The notes beneath the pieces were generated by a model, which was given only the letters and a program-made list of their open reading frames with translations, searched no databases and was not told where the DNA came from. A stretch of DNA of 44,405 nucleotides. Source: Bacteroidales bacterium. Its GTDB lineage: Bacteria; Bacteroidota; Bacteroidia; Bacteroidales; UBA1715. Each line of letters opens with the position of its first letter. Position 1 is the stretch's first letter. Location: assembly GCA_017642535.1 (NCBI GenBank), contig JAGCOW010000024.1:1-44405 (forward strand), read 5' to 3'. This document shows, one piece after another, positions 25,644-34,398 of this stretch. Position numbers and translations under genes: made by a program.

Positions 25644-26924
25644 ATGTCAAAGCAAAAAATAGAAACTCTTTGTGTACAAGCTGGTTACACGCCTAAAAAT
25701 GGTGAACCTCGTGTGATGCCAATCATACAAAGTACGACTTTCAAATATGATTCGACAGAAGATATGGCCGATTTGTTTGACTTGAAAACAAGCGGTTATT
25801 TCTATACTCGTCTGCAAAATCCATCGAACGATTTCGTCGCTACAAAAATCGCCGCTCTCGAAGGTGGTGTTGCTGCAATGTTAACATCGTCGGGACAAGC
25901 TGCGTCGTTTTATTCTATATTCAACGTGTGCGAGGCAGGTGACCATTTCGTTTCTTCTTCAACAATTTACGGCGGCACATATAATTTGTTTGCCGTAACA
26001 ATGAAAAAACTTGGAATTGAATGCACGTTTGTTGACCCCGACGCAAGCGAAGAAGAGATCTCAAAGGCATTTCGTCCGAACACCAAGGCATTGTTCGGCG
26101 AAACTATAGCAAATCCTGTATTGAGCGTGCTTGATATTGAAAAATTTGCCCGTATCGCCCACAAACACGGCGTTCCATTGATTGTTGACAACACGTTCCC
26201 TACTCCAATCAACTGTCGTCCGTTTGAATTCGGTGCCGATATTGTTATCCACGCAACAACAAAATATATGGACGGACACGCAACCAACGTGGGTGGCTGT
26301 ATTGTTGACAGTGGCAATTTCGATTGGGAAGCTCACAAAGACAAATTCCCGGGCTTAACCGAACCAGACCCGTCATACCACGGATTAGCATATAGCAAGG
26401 CATTTGGCAAAGGTGCATATATCACAAAAGCAACTGCACAATTGATGCGTGACTTAGGTTCAATTCAATCGCCACAAAACGCATTTTTGCTAAACCTTGG
26501 TTTGGAAACCTTGCACGTTCGCGTGCCTCGTCATTGCGAAAACGCACAAGCCGTTGCCGAATATCTTGAAGCAAACGACAAGGTTGCATGGGTGAACTAT
26601 TCGGGCTTGAAATCAAGCAAATACCATGAATTGGCACAAAAACAATTTACCAACGGACGTTCTTGCGGCGTGGTAACCTTCGGTCTGAAAGGCGATCGCC
26701 AACGTGCCATTCGTTTTATGGATAACTTGAAATTGGCTTGTATCGTTACACACGTTGCCGACGCTCGCACGTGTGTTCTTCACCCTGCTTCGCACACCCA
26801 TCGTCAGTTATCGGATGAACAATTGATAGCAGCAGGCGTAAAACCTGACTTAATCCGTTTTTCTGTTGGTATTGAAAACGTTAACGATATTATTGCCGAT
26901 ATAGAACAAGCTTTACAAGCATAA
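25644..26924 (+). CDS. metY: O-acetylhomoserine sulfhydrylase (O-acetylhomoserine aminocarboxypropyltransferase)
   Basis: This 426-residue PLP enzyme belongs to the Cys/Met metabolism family. It has the long MetY-type form (about 425 residues against 380-400 for MetB/MetC), the N-terminal IETLCVQAGYTP, YTRLQNPS, the pre-lysine loop IVDNTFPTPINCRPFEFGAD and the PLP lysine in HATTKYMDGH. It makes homocysteine from O-acetylhomoserine and sulfide in methionine synthesis. It begins an operon with glmS (12-bp gap) and a family 9 glycosyltransferase. A cystathionine gamma-synthase role is less likely given the length. Confidence 0.93.
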   Translation: MSKQKIETLCVQAGYTPKNGEPRVMPIIQSTTFKYDSTEDMADLFDLKTSGYFYTRLQNPSNDFVATKIAALEGGVAAMLTSSGQAASFYSIFNVCEAGDHFVSSSTIYGGTYNLFAVTMKKLGIECTFVDPDASEEEISKAFRPNTKALFGETIANPVLSVLDIEKFARIAHKHGVPLIVDNTFPTPINCRPFEFGADIVIHATTKYMDGHATNVGGCIVDSGNFDWEAHKDKFPGLTEPDPSYHGLAYSKAFGKGAYITKATAQLMRDLGSIQSPQNAFLLNLGLETLHVRVPRHCENAQAVAEYLEANDKVAWVNYSGLKSSKYHELAQKQFTNGRSCGVVTFGLKGDRQRAIRFMDNLKLACIVTHVADARTCVLHPASHTHRQLSDEQLIAAGVKPDLIRFSVGIENVNDIIADIEQALQA

Positions 26925-26936
26925 AAAAGAAATACT

Positions 26937-28781
26937 ATGTGTGGAATAGTTGGTTATATAGGAAATAAAGACGCTTACCCAATCGTTATTGCCGGTCTTA
27001 AAAGATTGGAATATCGAGGATATGATTCGGCGGGAATCGCGCTGGTTCAGGACGGGCAAACGGTCATTTACAAAAAACAAGGGAAAGTTGCCGATTTGGA
27101 GGCCTATATGGAGGGTAAAAACACCAAGGCAACCATAGGAATGGGACATACCCGTTGGGCAACACATGGTGAGCCGAACGACGTGAACGCCCACCCTCAC
27201 GCTTCAATGAATGGTAAATTTACCGTTATTCACAATGGAATTATCGAAAATTATAACTCGCTGAAAAAGAAGTTGACGGCAAAAAACTACACATTCAAAA
27301 GCGAAACCGACACCGAGGTAATCGCCAACTATATAGAATACATTTATTTAAAAGGCAAGGGAAAAGTTTCTGCCGAAGTTGCTGTTCGCTTGGCTTTGCT
27401 CGACGTGCAAGGAGCATACGGATTAGTGGTGATATGTACCGACGAACAAGACAAACTGATTGTTGCCCGCAAAGGTAGCCCGCTTGTTGTGGGTGTTGGC
27501 GACGGAGAGTATTTTGTCGCTTCCGATGCAACGCCAATCGTGGAACATACCAAACGAATCATTTATCTGAATGACTCGGAAATGGCGACGATTACAAGAA
27601 ACGAGTTGTCGCTGAAAACGATTAAGAACGATGCCCTTACCCCTGTTATTCAAGAGCTTGAACTTGACATTGAAGGTATAGAGAAAGGTGGTTACGACCA
27701 TTTTATGCTCAAAGAGATTTTTGAGCAACCAAGCGCGATTATGGACACTTTCCGTGGGCGTGCCACAAAAAATCCTCCCAAAGTGTATCTTGGAGGTTTA
27801 TACAATGTGTTTGAAAAGTTCGACAAAGCCGATAAAATCATAATTGTGGCGTGTGGAACGTCATGGCACGCAGGTTTGGTTGGGGAATACTTGATTGAAG
27901 AATATGCCCGCATTCCTGTCGAAGTGGAATATGCTTCGGAATTTCGATATAGAAATCCTATCATAAGCAAAAACGACGTAGTAATAGCAATCAGCCAAAG
28001 TGGCGAGACTGCCGACACGCTTGCCGCGATTCGATTAGCAAAAGAGGCCGGCGCTTCGGTTGTGGGAATCTGTAACGTGGTTGGTTCAAGTATTCCTCGC
28101 GAAACGGATGCCGGCGTTTATACGCACGCAGGACCAGAAATCGGAGTGGCTTCCACAAAATCGTTCACAACACAGGTAACGGTGCTTACAATGATGGCGC
28201 TGATGCTCGGAAAACGCAGAAATACGATTGCCGACGACGTGTACAAGAAACTTATCTCTGAATTGTATCGCATTCCGTCAAAAGTGGAAGACATTCTTAC
28301 GCATATCGAAGAATATAAATCCATTGCCGAAGCGTATAAGGACGCTCGAAACTTCATCTATTTGGGAAGAAGTTATTTGTATCCTGTTGCCTTGGAAGGT
28401 GCGCTGAAGTTAAAGGAAATCTCATACATTCACGCTGAAGGATATCCTGCCGCTGAAATGAAACACGGCCCTATCGCGTTGATTGACAAGAATATGCCAG
28501 TAGTTGTTGTTGCTACAAAAGACCAGCACTACGACAAAGTGGTGAGCAACGTGCAAGAGGTGAAAGCCCGTCAAGGCGTTGTCATTGCCGTTGTTACGCA
28601 AGGCGATACGGTTTTGTCAAAAATTGCCGACCACGTAATCGAAGTTCCCGAAACCTTACCGGCTTTGGCTCCGCTTACTACGGTAATTCCGTTACAAATC
28701 CTATCGTATTACATTGCCGTAATGCGTGGTTGCAATGTTGACCAACCAAGAAACTTGGCGAAGTCGGTAACGGTGGAATAG
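26937..28781 (+). CDS. glmS: Glutamine-fructose-6-phosphate aminotransferase (isomerizing)
   Basis: The 614-residue GlmS starts with the nucleophile Cys after Met removal (MCGIVGYIGNKDA). Its class II glutaminase motifs include HTRWATHGEPND and FTVIHNGIIENY; two SIS domains follow (ISQSGETADTLAA, STKSFTTQVTV, ALEGALKLKEISYIHAEGYPAAEMKHGPIALI) and it ends in QPRNLAKSVTVE. It makes glucosamine-6-phosphate, the entry to peptidoglycan and lipopolysaccharide amino sugars. It is co-transcribed with metY upstream and overlaps the glycosyltransferase gene by one base (TAGTG). Confidence 0.98.
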   Translation: MCGIVGYIGNKDAYPIVIAGLKRLEYRGYDSAGIALVQDGQTVIYKKQGKVADLEAYMEGKNTKATIGMGHTRWATHGEPNDVNAHPHASMNGKFTVIHNGIIENYNSLKKKLTAKNYTFKSETDTEVIANYIEYIYLKGKGKVSAEVAVRLALLDVQGAYGLVVICTDEQDKLIVARKGSPLVVGVGDGEYFVASDATPIVEHTKRIIYLNDSEMATITRNELSLKTIKNDALTPVIQELELDIEGIEKGGYDHFMLKEIFEQPSAIMDTFRGRATKNPPKVYLGGLYNVFEKFDKADKIIIVACGTSWHAGLVGEYLIEEYARIPVEVEYASEFRYRNPIISKNDVVIAISQSGETADTLAAIRLAKEAGASVVGICNVVGSSIPRETDAGVYTHAGPEIGVASTKSFTTQVTVLTMMALMLGKRRNTIADDVYKKLISELYRIPSKVEDILTHIEEYKSIAEAYKDARNFIYLGRSYLYPVALEGALKLKEISYIHAEGYPAAEMKHGPIALIDKNMPVVVVATKDQHYDKVVSNVQEVKARQGVVIAVVTQGDTVLSKIADHVIEVPETLPALAPLTTVIPLQILSYYIAVMRGCNVDQPRNLAKSVTVE

Positions 28782-29800
28782 TGCAAGAGGTAAACAAAAT
28801 ATTGGTTTTTCGCCTCAGTTCCATTGGCGACATAGTGTTAACAACGGCATTGTTGCGTTGTTTACGCAATTCCTATCCCGATGCGCAGATAGATTTTGTG
28901 GTAAAGAAACAATTTGCCGACATTCTAAAATGTGTGCCCTTTGTCTCACGCGTGATTGAGGTTGATTCCAAACTCGGATTTCAAGGTCTGAAAGCCGTTC
29001 GTAATCAGTTACGTGACGAGAAATACGATGTTGCACTCGACATTCACAAGAATTGGCGAAGTATGTTTGTATGCAACACGATAGGGGCAAAAAACGTGTT
29101 CCGATTCAACAAACACGTATTTCGTCGTTGGGTGTTGACCACGTTTCACAAAGACATTTACCAAGAAGTTCGTCCCGTCTATCTTCGGTTTATTGACACA
29201 GCAAAACCCATTGGCGTCGAGCCAGACGGGAAATATACGGAATTAGTTGTGCCAGAAAGTATTCAACAGACGGTTGACGCAATGTTTTTGGAGCAAGGTA
29301 TTTCGCTTGACGAAAAAATTATTGCCTTGTGTCCGGGTGCAAGTTTTTCCAATAAACAATGGCAACCCGAGAAATTTGCCGAATTGGCTTCTCGCATAAA
29401 GAACGAATTGGGGATGCAAATCATCTTGTTAGGAGGCAAAAAAGAAGCCGACATTTGCGATACAATCACAAAGGAAAGTGGTGCAGTCAGTTTTGCCGGG
29501 AAATTTGATTTGAGTCAGTCTATCGCCGCATTGAATCGAGTATGTATCACGGTGGCAAACGACACAGGAATGCTGCACGTTTCCGAAGCGTTGGGGAAAC
29601 CTGTCGTTGGCATTTATGGTCCAACGGCCTTTCAGTTCGGTTATTTCCCTATCCTTCCCCAAAGTCATGTAGTGCAGATAAACAACCTATCGTGTCGCCC
29701 ATGCACGAAGATGGGAATGAACCATTGTCCCCAAAAACATTTCAAATGTATGAACGACATTGACGTTGAAATGGTACTTGGAACTATCAAGAAAATGTAA
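28781..29800 (+). CDS. Glycosyltransferase family 9 (ADP-heptose:LPS heptosyltransferase-like)
   Basis: The 339-residue protein has both halves of a GT-B fold: N-terminal KILVFRLSSIGDIVLTTALLR, a hallmark of heptosyltransferases, and C-terminal CPGASFSNKQWQPEKFAELA, ILLGGKKE and VANDTGMLHVSEALGKPVVGIYGPT. It probably adds a heptose or related sugar to lipopolysaccharide core. Translation starts at GTG (28781-28783), overlapping the glmS stop, so the two are translationally coupled. The pairing with glmS fits envelope synthesis. The C-terminal Cys/His set (CRPCTKMGMNHCPQKHFKCM) is typical of the family. Confidence 0.92.
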   Translation: MQEVNKILVFRLSSIGDIVLTTALLRCLRNSYPDAQIDFVVKKQFADILKCVPFVSRVIEVDSKLGFQGLKAVRNQLRDEKYDVALDIHKNWRSMFVCNTIGAKNVFRFNKHVFRRWVLTTFHKDIYQEVRPVYLRFIDTAKPIGVEPDGKYTELVVPESIQQTVDAMFLEQGISLDEKIIALCPGASFSNKQWQPEKFAELASRIKNELGMQIILLGGKKEADICDTITKESGAVSFAGKFDLSQSIAALNRVCITVANDTGMLHVSEALGKPVVGIYGPTAFQFGYFPILPQSHVVQINNLSCRPCTKMGMNHCPQKHFKCMNDIDVEMVLGTIKKM

Positions 29801-29858
29801 AAACTTACGAGAAAAATAAAAAGTTCAAAAAAAATATGTATTTTGGGCAAGTTATTTG

Positions 29859-30743
29859 ATGAAGATGGAACAAGAAATCTTTTCATATCACGGTGACTGT
29901 TTAACGAATGCTTCGATAGAACCATTGTTACAAAAGGTTATGGAGGTATCGGAACAACAATGCTTTTCGGGCGTTGTAAAGAAAGCATTACGTTTTGTGA
30001 CTGCTGAAATTTTAGGGAATATCACATCTCACGCTTGTTTGAAAAATGGCGAGCATTGTCCGGCGTTTATACGATTGTCGCTTACAAGTGATGATACAAT
30101 CCGCATAGAAACGAAAAATTTCATCTCCAATGACCAAAAGGAAACTTTACAAAATCAACTTAATACGATAAATTCTTTATCACGTCACGAATTAAAAGAA
30201 TTACAAAAAACGACATTGCAAGAAAATCTCGATGCCGAAGGAAGTCCTCGTATCGGGTTGATTATGATTCGCCGAAAAAGCTGTAAACCAATACTTTGCA
30301 GTTTCGAGTCATACGACAACGAAATGTCGTATGTTACTTTGGTTGTTGAAATTAGCAAGAATTTACAAGATGACTTGCGAAAAGAGCACACGAAACGTAC
30401 GCCACAAATCAATTTTGACATAGAGAAGGAACGTTTCGAAATTTCAGGAGTTTCGTTCCCCGAAGACACCGAAAACTACTATTCGGAAATAGAAAATTGG
30501 ATAAACAAGCACGAGCCGTTCTTGGCAGAGTTGTCAAATCCTGTCATTAAAATTGATTTGGATTATTTCAATTCCAGTTCGTTAAAAAATATCGTTCGCA
30601 CCGTAAGAGATTTGTTATTGACAAATCCAGACAAATTCACTATTGAGTGGTATTACGACGTTGATGACGAAATTTCACACGAAGAGGGAAAAGAAATGAG
30701 TGAAATTTTACACAAGAAATTTATTTTTATTCCAAAAAAATAG
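29859..30743 (+). CDS. SiaB-SiaC fusion: DUF6272 kinase-like domain joined to DUF1987
   Basis: Residues about 1-165 match the SiaB-type family (DUF6272, a GHKL-like protein kinase): FVTAEILGNITSHA, INSLSRHELKELQKTTL, then PRIGLIMIRRKSCKPILCSF. Residues about 183-290 match the SiaC family (DUF1987): FEISGVSFPEDTENYYSEIENWI and IDLDYFNSSSLKNI. In Pseudomonas SiaB phosphorylates SiaC on a threonine, changing its control of diguanylate cyclase SiaD. In the fusion the corresponding residue is S239, not Thr. The ATG at 29859 is used (the TTG at 29856 is less likely). A separate SiaC follows 29 bases downstream. No SiaA phosphatase or SiaD cyclase is in the window. Confidence 0.85.
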   Translation: MKMEQEIFSYHGDCLTNASIEPLLQKVMEVSEQQCFSGVVKKALRFVTAEILGNITSHACLKNGEHCPAFIRLSLTSDDTIRIETKNFISNDQKETLQNQLNTINSLSRHELKELQKTTLQENLDAEGSPRIGLIMIRRKSCKPILCSFESYDNEMSYVTLVVEISKNLQDDLRKEHTKRTPQINFDIEKERFEISGVSFPEDTENYYSEIENWINKHEPFLAELSNPVIKIDLDYFNSSSLKNIVRTVRDLLLTNPDKFTIEWYYDVDDEISHEEGKEMSEILHKKFIFIPKK

Positions 30744-30772
30744 TCATATTTGCAAAGATAATAATTTTAGCT

Positions 30773-31153
30773 ATGGAAAATATAAAAATGGAAGGAACGG
30801 CAAAAACGCCGGATTTAAGTTTTGATGCAACAACAGGTGTGTTCGACATTAAAGGTCGTTCAATCCCTGAAAACTCTGTAGAATTCTACAAACCTATCTT
30901 GGAGTGGTTGGATGCATATTCAAAACAAGCACAAGCAAAAACAGTTGTTAACGTTCAGTTGGAGTATTTCAACACGAGTTCATCAAAATGTATCTTGGAC
31001 TTGTTGAAGAAGTTCGAAATGATTTCAAAGAACGGAAACGACATCGTAGTAAAATGGCATTACGAAAGTGATGACGAAGATATGATGGAAGCAGGTGAAG
31101 ATTACAAATCTATCATCAACGTTCCTTTCGAATTAGTAGAGATTGAAGATTAA
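30773..31153 (+). CDS. SiaC-family regulatory phosphoprotein (DUF1987)
   Basis: This 126-residue protein is a stand-alone SiaC: FDIKGRSIPENSVEFYKPILEWL then VVNVQLEYFNTSSSKCILDLL and VVKWHYESDDEDMMEAGED. The threonine in FNTSSSK is residue 68, the same number as the phosphorylated Thr of Pseudomonas aeruginosa SiaC, so it can probably be phosphorylated by the SiaB domain of the gene just upstream. It is followed by a strong terminator. The likely function is a phospho-switch in second-messenger or stress signalling; its output partner is not visible here. Confidence 0.9.
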   Translation: MENIKMEGTAKTPDLSFDATTGVFDIKGRSIPENSVEFYKPILEWLDAYSKQAQAKTVVNVQLEYFNTSSSKCILDLLKKFEMISKNGNDIVVKWHYESDDEDMMEAGEDYKSIINVPFELVEIED

Positions 31154-31174
31154 TATTCAATTATCGTAAATTTT

Positions 31175-31208
31175 AAACCCACAATAAGCGATTGTTGTGG
31201 GTTTTTTA
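31175..31208. terminator. Bidirectional terminator between siaC-like and methyltransferase genes
   Basis: A 10-bp stem (AAACCCACAA with TTGTGGGTTT, 31175-31184 and 31195-31204) is followed by T-rich sequence on the plus strand and preceded by AATTTT on the other. The stop of the convergent methyltransferase gene lies at its edge. Confidence 0.9.
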
Positions 31209-31856
31209 TTCCTTTTTCCGAAGGATTGTCAACCCGTCACGAATTGGCAGAATAACCGTCTCAACACGAGAATCGCGTTTTACCAAATCATTAAATTCAA
31301 GTATTCCCTTGGTTTGCAAATCGTTTTTGTCAACGATTTCGTCTATCACGTGACCGTCCCACAAGGTATTGTCGGCAAAAATATAACCGCCTACGTTCAG
31401 TTTCTGCATACACGCCTCGTAATACGCACAATAATGCCGTTTGTTGCCATCAATAAACACGGCGTCGAACGAGTATGGAAATGTCGGAATAATTGAGAGC
31501 GCGTCGCCTATGTGCAGTTGAATTTTGTTTCCGTGTTCCGAAGCGTGAAAAAACTTCAGAATCTTGTCTTCCAATTCATCATTAATTTCAATGGTATCGA
31601 GTGTTGCCTCATCCGACAAACCTTCGGCAAGGCACAGAGCAGAATAGCCCGTATAGGTGCCAATTTCAAGCACATGCTTGGGCTGAATCATCTGCATGAA
31701 CATTTTCAGAATCCTTCCCTGAACGTGTCCCGAAAGCATTCTTGGATGCAACAATGTGAGATGTGCTTGCCGATTCAATTCTTTGAGAATTTCCGGCTCA
31801 TCTTCGATGTGTCCCTCGATATATGCCTGCAAAAGCAGTTCTGACTTTGTCTTCAT
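31206..31856 (-). CDS. SAM-dependent O-methyltransferase (caffeoyl-CoA OMT-like family)
   Basis: The 216-residue class I methyltransferase carries the AdoMet motif VLEIGTYTGYSALCLAEGL, the acidic ribose-binding DTIEINDE, the metal and substrate motif FDAVFIDGNKRHY and YIFADNTLWDGHV. This pattern belongs to the cation-dependent O-methyltransferase family 3. The natural substrate (a catechol, a small hydroxylated molecule or tRNA uridine-34 as in TrmR-type members) cannot be decided here; the tRNA-modifying TrmR branch is a real alternative. It is transcribed alone, convergent with siaC. Confidence 0.92.
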   Translation of the reverse strand: MKTKSELLLQAYIEGHIEDEPEILKELNRQAHLTLLHPRMLSGHVQGRILKMFMQMIQPKHVLEIGTYTGYSALCLAEGLSDEATLDTIEINDELEDKILKFFHASEHGNKIQLHIGDALSIIPTFPYSFDAVFIDGNKRHYCAYYEACMQKLNVGGYIFADNTLWDGHVIDEIVDKNDLQTKGILEFNDLVKRDSRVETVILPIRDGLTILRKKE

Positions 31857-31918
31857 AGAAATAAATGATGGTAAAAATACGTTTTTTTCGTCTTTTGGGC
31901 ACTACAAACCGTGGGGAA

Positions 31919-31950
31919 TTTGCGTATATGATAGTTTTAACGTATGTTTG
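31919..31950 (+). promoter_or_regulatory. Complete Bacteroidetes promoter (-33 TTTG, -7 TATGTTTG) for the CNNM gene
   Basis: TTTG at 31919-31922 and TATGTTTG at 31943-31950 are 20 bases apart, the best two-part promoter in the window. The start near 31957 excludes all ATGs upstream of 31967 as starts of the following gene. Confidence 0.75.
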
Positions 31951-31966
31951 CATCGTAAAAAATTAT

Positions 31967-33061
31967 ATGATACTCTTAATTGTATATTTATTAATTGCCT
32001 TAGTTACATCATTCCTGTGCTCTATCTTGGAATCTGTATTGATGTCAACGCCAATCTCCTATATCACAATGCGTGAAGAAGAAGGCAGTCGTAGTGCGAC
32101 ATTGTTCAAAAAATACAAGCTATCGACGGAGCAACCTTTGGCGGCAATTTTGTCGTTGAACACCATTGCCAACACGATTGGTGCCGCAGGAGTTGGTAAA
32201 CAAGCGGCAATAGCATTGAACAGTATTCCCTTTGGGATTGTTTCGGCTGTCGTAACAATGTTGATTCTTATTTTCTCGGAAATAATCCCTAAAACAATCG
32301 GCACATCATACTGGAAACGACTTATGACGTTTACCGCACGCTCCATCAGCGTACTGATTGTTATAATGTATCCTTTTGTGAAATTAATTCAATGGATTGC
32401 CCGTTGGATTACGCCAAAGGAAAGCGAGACGACCGTAAGCCGCGAGGAAGTGTCGGCTATGGCAAATGTGGGCGAAGAAGAAGGCGTGATTGAAGAAAGC
32501 GAGAATAAAATCATTCAGAATATCATAAAACTTGAGAATATCAAGGCGTGCGACGTGATGACACCACGCGTGGTAGCCGCCATTGCTCCCGAATCAATGA
32601 CGTTGCGTGAGTTTTACGACAACGACGATTACCTCCATTTTTCAAGAATCCCCGTGTATGCCGAATCGCAGGAATACATCACGGGCTACGTTTTGCGAAG
32701 CGACGCTCTTGAAGAATTGGCGGAAGACAATTTTGACCTCACGTTAGGCAGTCTGCGACGTGATATTACATTTTTCAACGAAGAACAATCCATTAGTGCC
32801 GTATGGGAGGCATTGCTGAAAAACAAAGCACAGATTGCGTTGATTATCGATGAATATGGCTGTTTCCAAGGTATTCTGACGTTGGAAGACATTATAGAAA
32901 CCATTCTCGGACTTGAAATTATCGACGAGAATGATGAAGTGAGCGACCTGCAACAATATGCTCGCGAACGTTGGGAAAAACGCCAGAAACAAAACAAAAA
33001 CTTTAGAACATTGCCATCAAAGACCGACAACAAGGATACTAAATCAGCAATTGATTATTAG
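31967..33061 (+). CDS. CNNM/CBS-domain membrane protein (Mg2+/Co2+ efflux or hemolysin-III-like family)
   Basis: The frame is open further upstream, but the promoter at 31919-31950 sets the start at the ATG at 31967 (MILLIVYLLIALVTSFLCS). The protein of 364 residues has a DUF21/CNNM transmembrane domain (three or four helices in the first 150 residues; LSLNTIANTIGAAGVGKQA, FSEIIPKTIGTSYWKRLM), then a pair of CBS domains (about 200-330; VMTPRVVAAIAPE, IPVYAESQEYITGYVLRSDAL, ALIIDEYGCFQGILTLEDIIETILG). The C-terminal CorC/HlyC domain found in many relatives is missing; a charged tail ends the protein. Relatives transport Mg2+ or regulate its transport, with CBS domains binding adenine nucleotides. 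Confidence 0.92.
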   Translation: MILLIVYLLIALVTSFLCSILESVLMSTPISYITMREEEGSRSATLFKKYKLSTEQPLAAILSLNTIANTIGAAGVGKQAAIALNSIPFGIVSAVVTMLILIFSEIIPKTIGTSYWKRLMTFTARSISVLIVIMYPFVKLIQWIARWITPKESETTVSREEVSAMANVGEEEGVIEESENKIIQNIIKLENIKACDVMTPRVVAAIAPESMTLREFYDNDDYLHFSRIPVYAESQEYITGYVLRSDALEELAEDNFDLTLGSLRRDITFFNEEQSISAVWEALLKNKAQIALIIDEYGCFQGILTLEDIIETILGLEIIDENDEVSDLQQYARERWEKRQKQNKNFRTLPSKTDNKDTKSAIDY

Positions 33062-33125
33062 TTGCAAATGTTGGGATGCATTTCCATTTTGGGACGAACT
33101 GCGAAAGACGAGGGAAATCACATCT

Positions 33126-33200
33126 TTACTTTGTGCCGTTAGGCACTTCATAACGGTTTAGTTCTGTTTTGAATTTGTAGACATTGGACTTCTTGTTCAT
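33126..33200 (-). pseudogene. Remnant of a second copy of the channel gene 5' end
   Basis: On the minus strand an ATG at 33200 begins MNKK.., then YKFKTEL, then NRYEVPNGTK-stop (24 codons). The bases for YKFKTEL (33157-33179 region) are an exact 22-23 base copy of the start of the channel gene at 36070-36092, in the same frame and at nearly the same distance from the ATG (MNQKIYKFKTELKR). The rest of the channel is absent. It therefore looks like what remains of a tandem paralogue, 11 bases after the last gene of the operon. Confidence 0.6.
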
Positions 33201-33211
33201 AACCCCATTCG

Positions 33212-34387
33212 TTATACGCCTAAAATACTTCTTATAAAATTAGCCATCAGATATTCTTTCCCCTCTGTTCGTTCAATGTGTGGACTTATAGCATATACGA
33301 AACCATTTCCATACTTATTTTTCCATGCGGCAGGAGAACCCTTCATTACATTTCTTCCACCCGGAATCATCAGTTCCTCGTTAAATGTTGCTAATATTTC
33401 TAGTTCGGAGCACTTATTTATGCTTGATTCCGCCACAATCGGACCATTATGATAGATGATCGGAACATTTTTTTCTTCTGTAATACCAAATAATTCCCGT
33501 CCTTTTTTAGAGAATGAAATATTAAGCACGCACTCTCCCCGATGTGTATGATCACAGTCGGCAGAAACCAGAGGGCTGACACCCAAGTAGGTTTTCATTT
33601 GATGTGTCGTAGCATACGCTCCAGCACAAACTCCAAGCATTTTGCCACCATTTTCTAGATATTTTCTTACCGTAGATTTCCCATGATCCCCAAGTCCATA
33701 ACAAATTTCTTTGCCACTACCACCAGGGAGTATGAGCAGGTCGTATGACGACAATTTTTCTTCTACAAAAAGATTGCTATAGAGAATGTCAAGTTGACCA
33801 AGATCGTGTTTTTTATAAAGATCTTGCCAATAACATATCGTTCTCCCCTTTACTCCTATTCCCGAATATATAGCCGTGCGTTTGTCGCATTTCCCATCAA
33901 AAGGTTTTAGGTCAATTATTGGCGAACGAAGAATAAAATCGTTGATGTATTTTTCGGGCAATTGCTGTTCCTTCATTCCGTTAACCACCGTATTCAGATA
34001 GTGTTCCGACGGATACAAATATGCCGTGTCAATGCAAGGTGGTGCAATATAGGTTTCCACTTTTATTGAACGGTTATTTTCGTCAAAAACGTATATAGGA
34101 GTTCGTAAATAATGTTTTGGATGCCCTTCTTTCCTATCAAACACGGCAAGTTCTTCATCTGTTAACTCAAAAACAACGCCCCAAACTTCGCTATCCTTTG
34201 TCAGTTCAACGTTCAACACGCCACATTGCCTGGTTTTTGAAAAAGTAGTCCAGCAAAGCAGCTGATTTTTCATCCGTGCATTACAAATTTTCTTTGGAGC
34301 AATGGGTGGCAATTTGTGTTCACGAGTATAGCGAAGCACATCTTCTGAATTCAAATTCGACCCGTATGCAAAAATTTTGTGTCCCAT
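33212..34387 (-). CDS. Gamma-glutamylcyclotransferase-like / BPL_N glutamine-amidotransferase-like fusion (391 aa)
   Basis: Residues 1-150 form a GGCT/AIG2-like domain: FAYGSNLN at 6-13 (the ligand loop) and the catalytic acid E87 in FDRKEGHP. Residues about 158-391 resemble the biotin-protein-ligase N-terminal (BPL_N) class I glutamine-amidotransferase-like domain: LLILPGGSGKEICYGLG, nucleophile elbow LGVCAGAYA with C254, late FVYAISPHIERT. The two together could act on gamma-glutamyl or other amide compounds, but the substrate is unknown. It is the last intact gene of the long minus-strand run, 11 bases after the channel gene. I know of no described function for this fusion. Confidence 0.85.
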   Translation of the reverse strand: MGHKIFAYGSNLNSEDVLRYTREHKLPPIAPKKICNARMKNQLLCWTTFSKTRQCGVLNVELTKDSEVWGVVFELTDEELAVFDRKEGHPKHYLRTPIYVFDENNRSIKVETYIAPPCIDTAYLYPSEHYLNTVVNGMKEQQLPEKYINDFILRSPIIDLKPFDGKCDKRTAIYSGIGVKGRTICYWQDLYKKHDLGQLDILYSNLFVEEKLSSYDLLILPGGSGKEICYGLGDHGKSTVRKYLENGGKMLGVCAGAYATTHQMKTYLGVSPLVSADCDHTHRGECVLNISFSKKGRELFGITEEKNVPIIYHNGPIVAESSINKCSELEILATFNEELMIPGGRNVMKGSPAAWKNKYGNGFVYAISPHIERTEGKEYLMANFIRSILGV

Positions 34388-34398
34388 ACGATTATATT

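Noticed and set aside
25548..26936. Riboswitch or ribozyme controlling metY or glmS
   Set aside because: The glmS gap is only 12 bp, and the metY leader holds just a mobile-type palindrome and a promoter; no SAM-riboswitch or glmS-ribozyme core was seen.
31865..31966. Longer N-terminus for the CNNM protein
   Set aside because: A complete -33/-7 promoter lies inside this stretch, and the added residues do not resemble the family.
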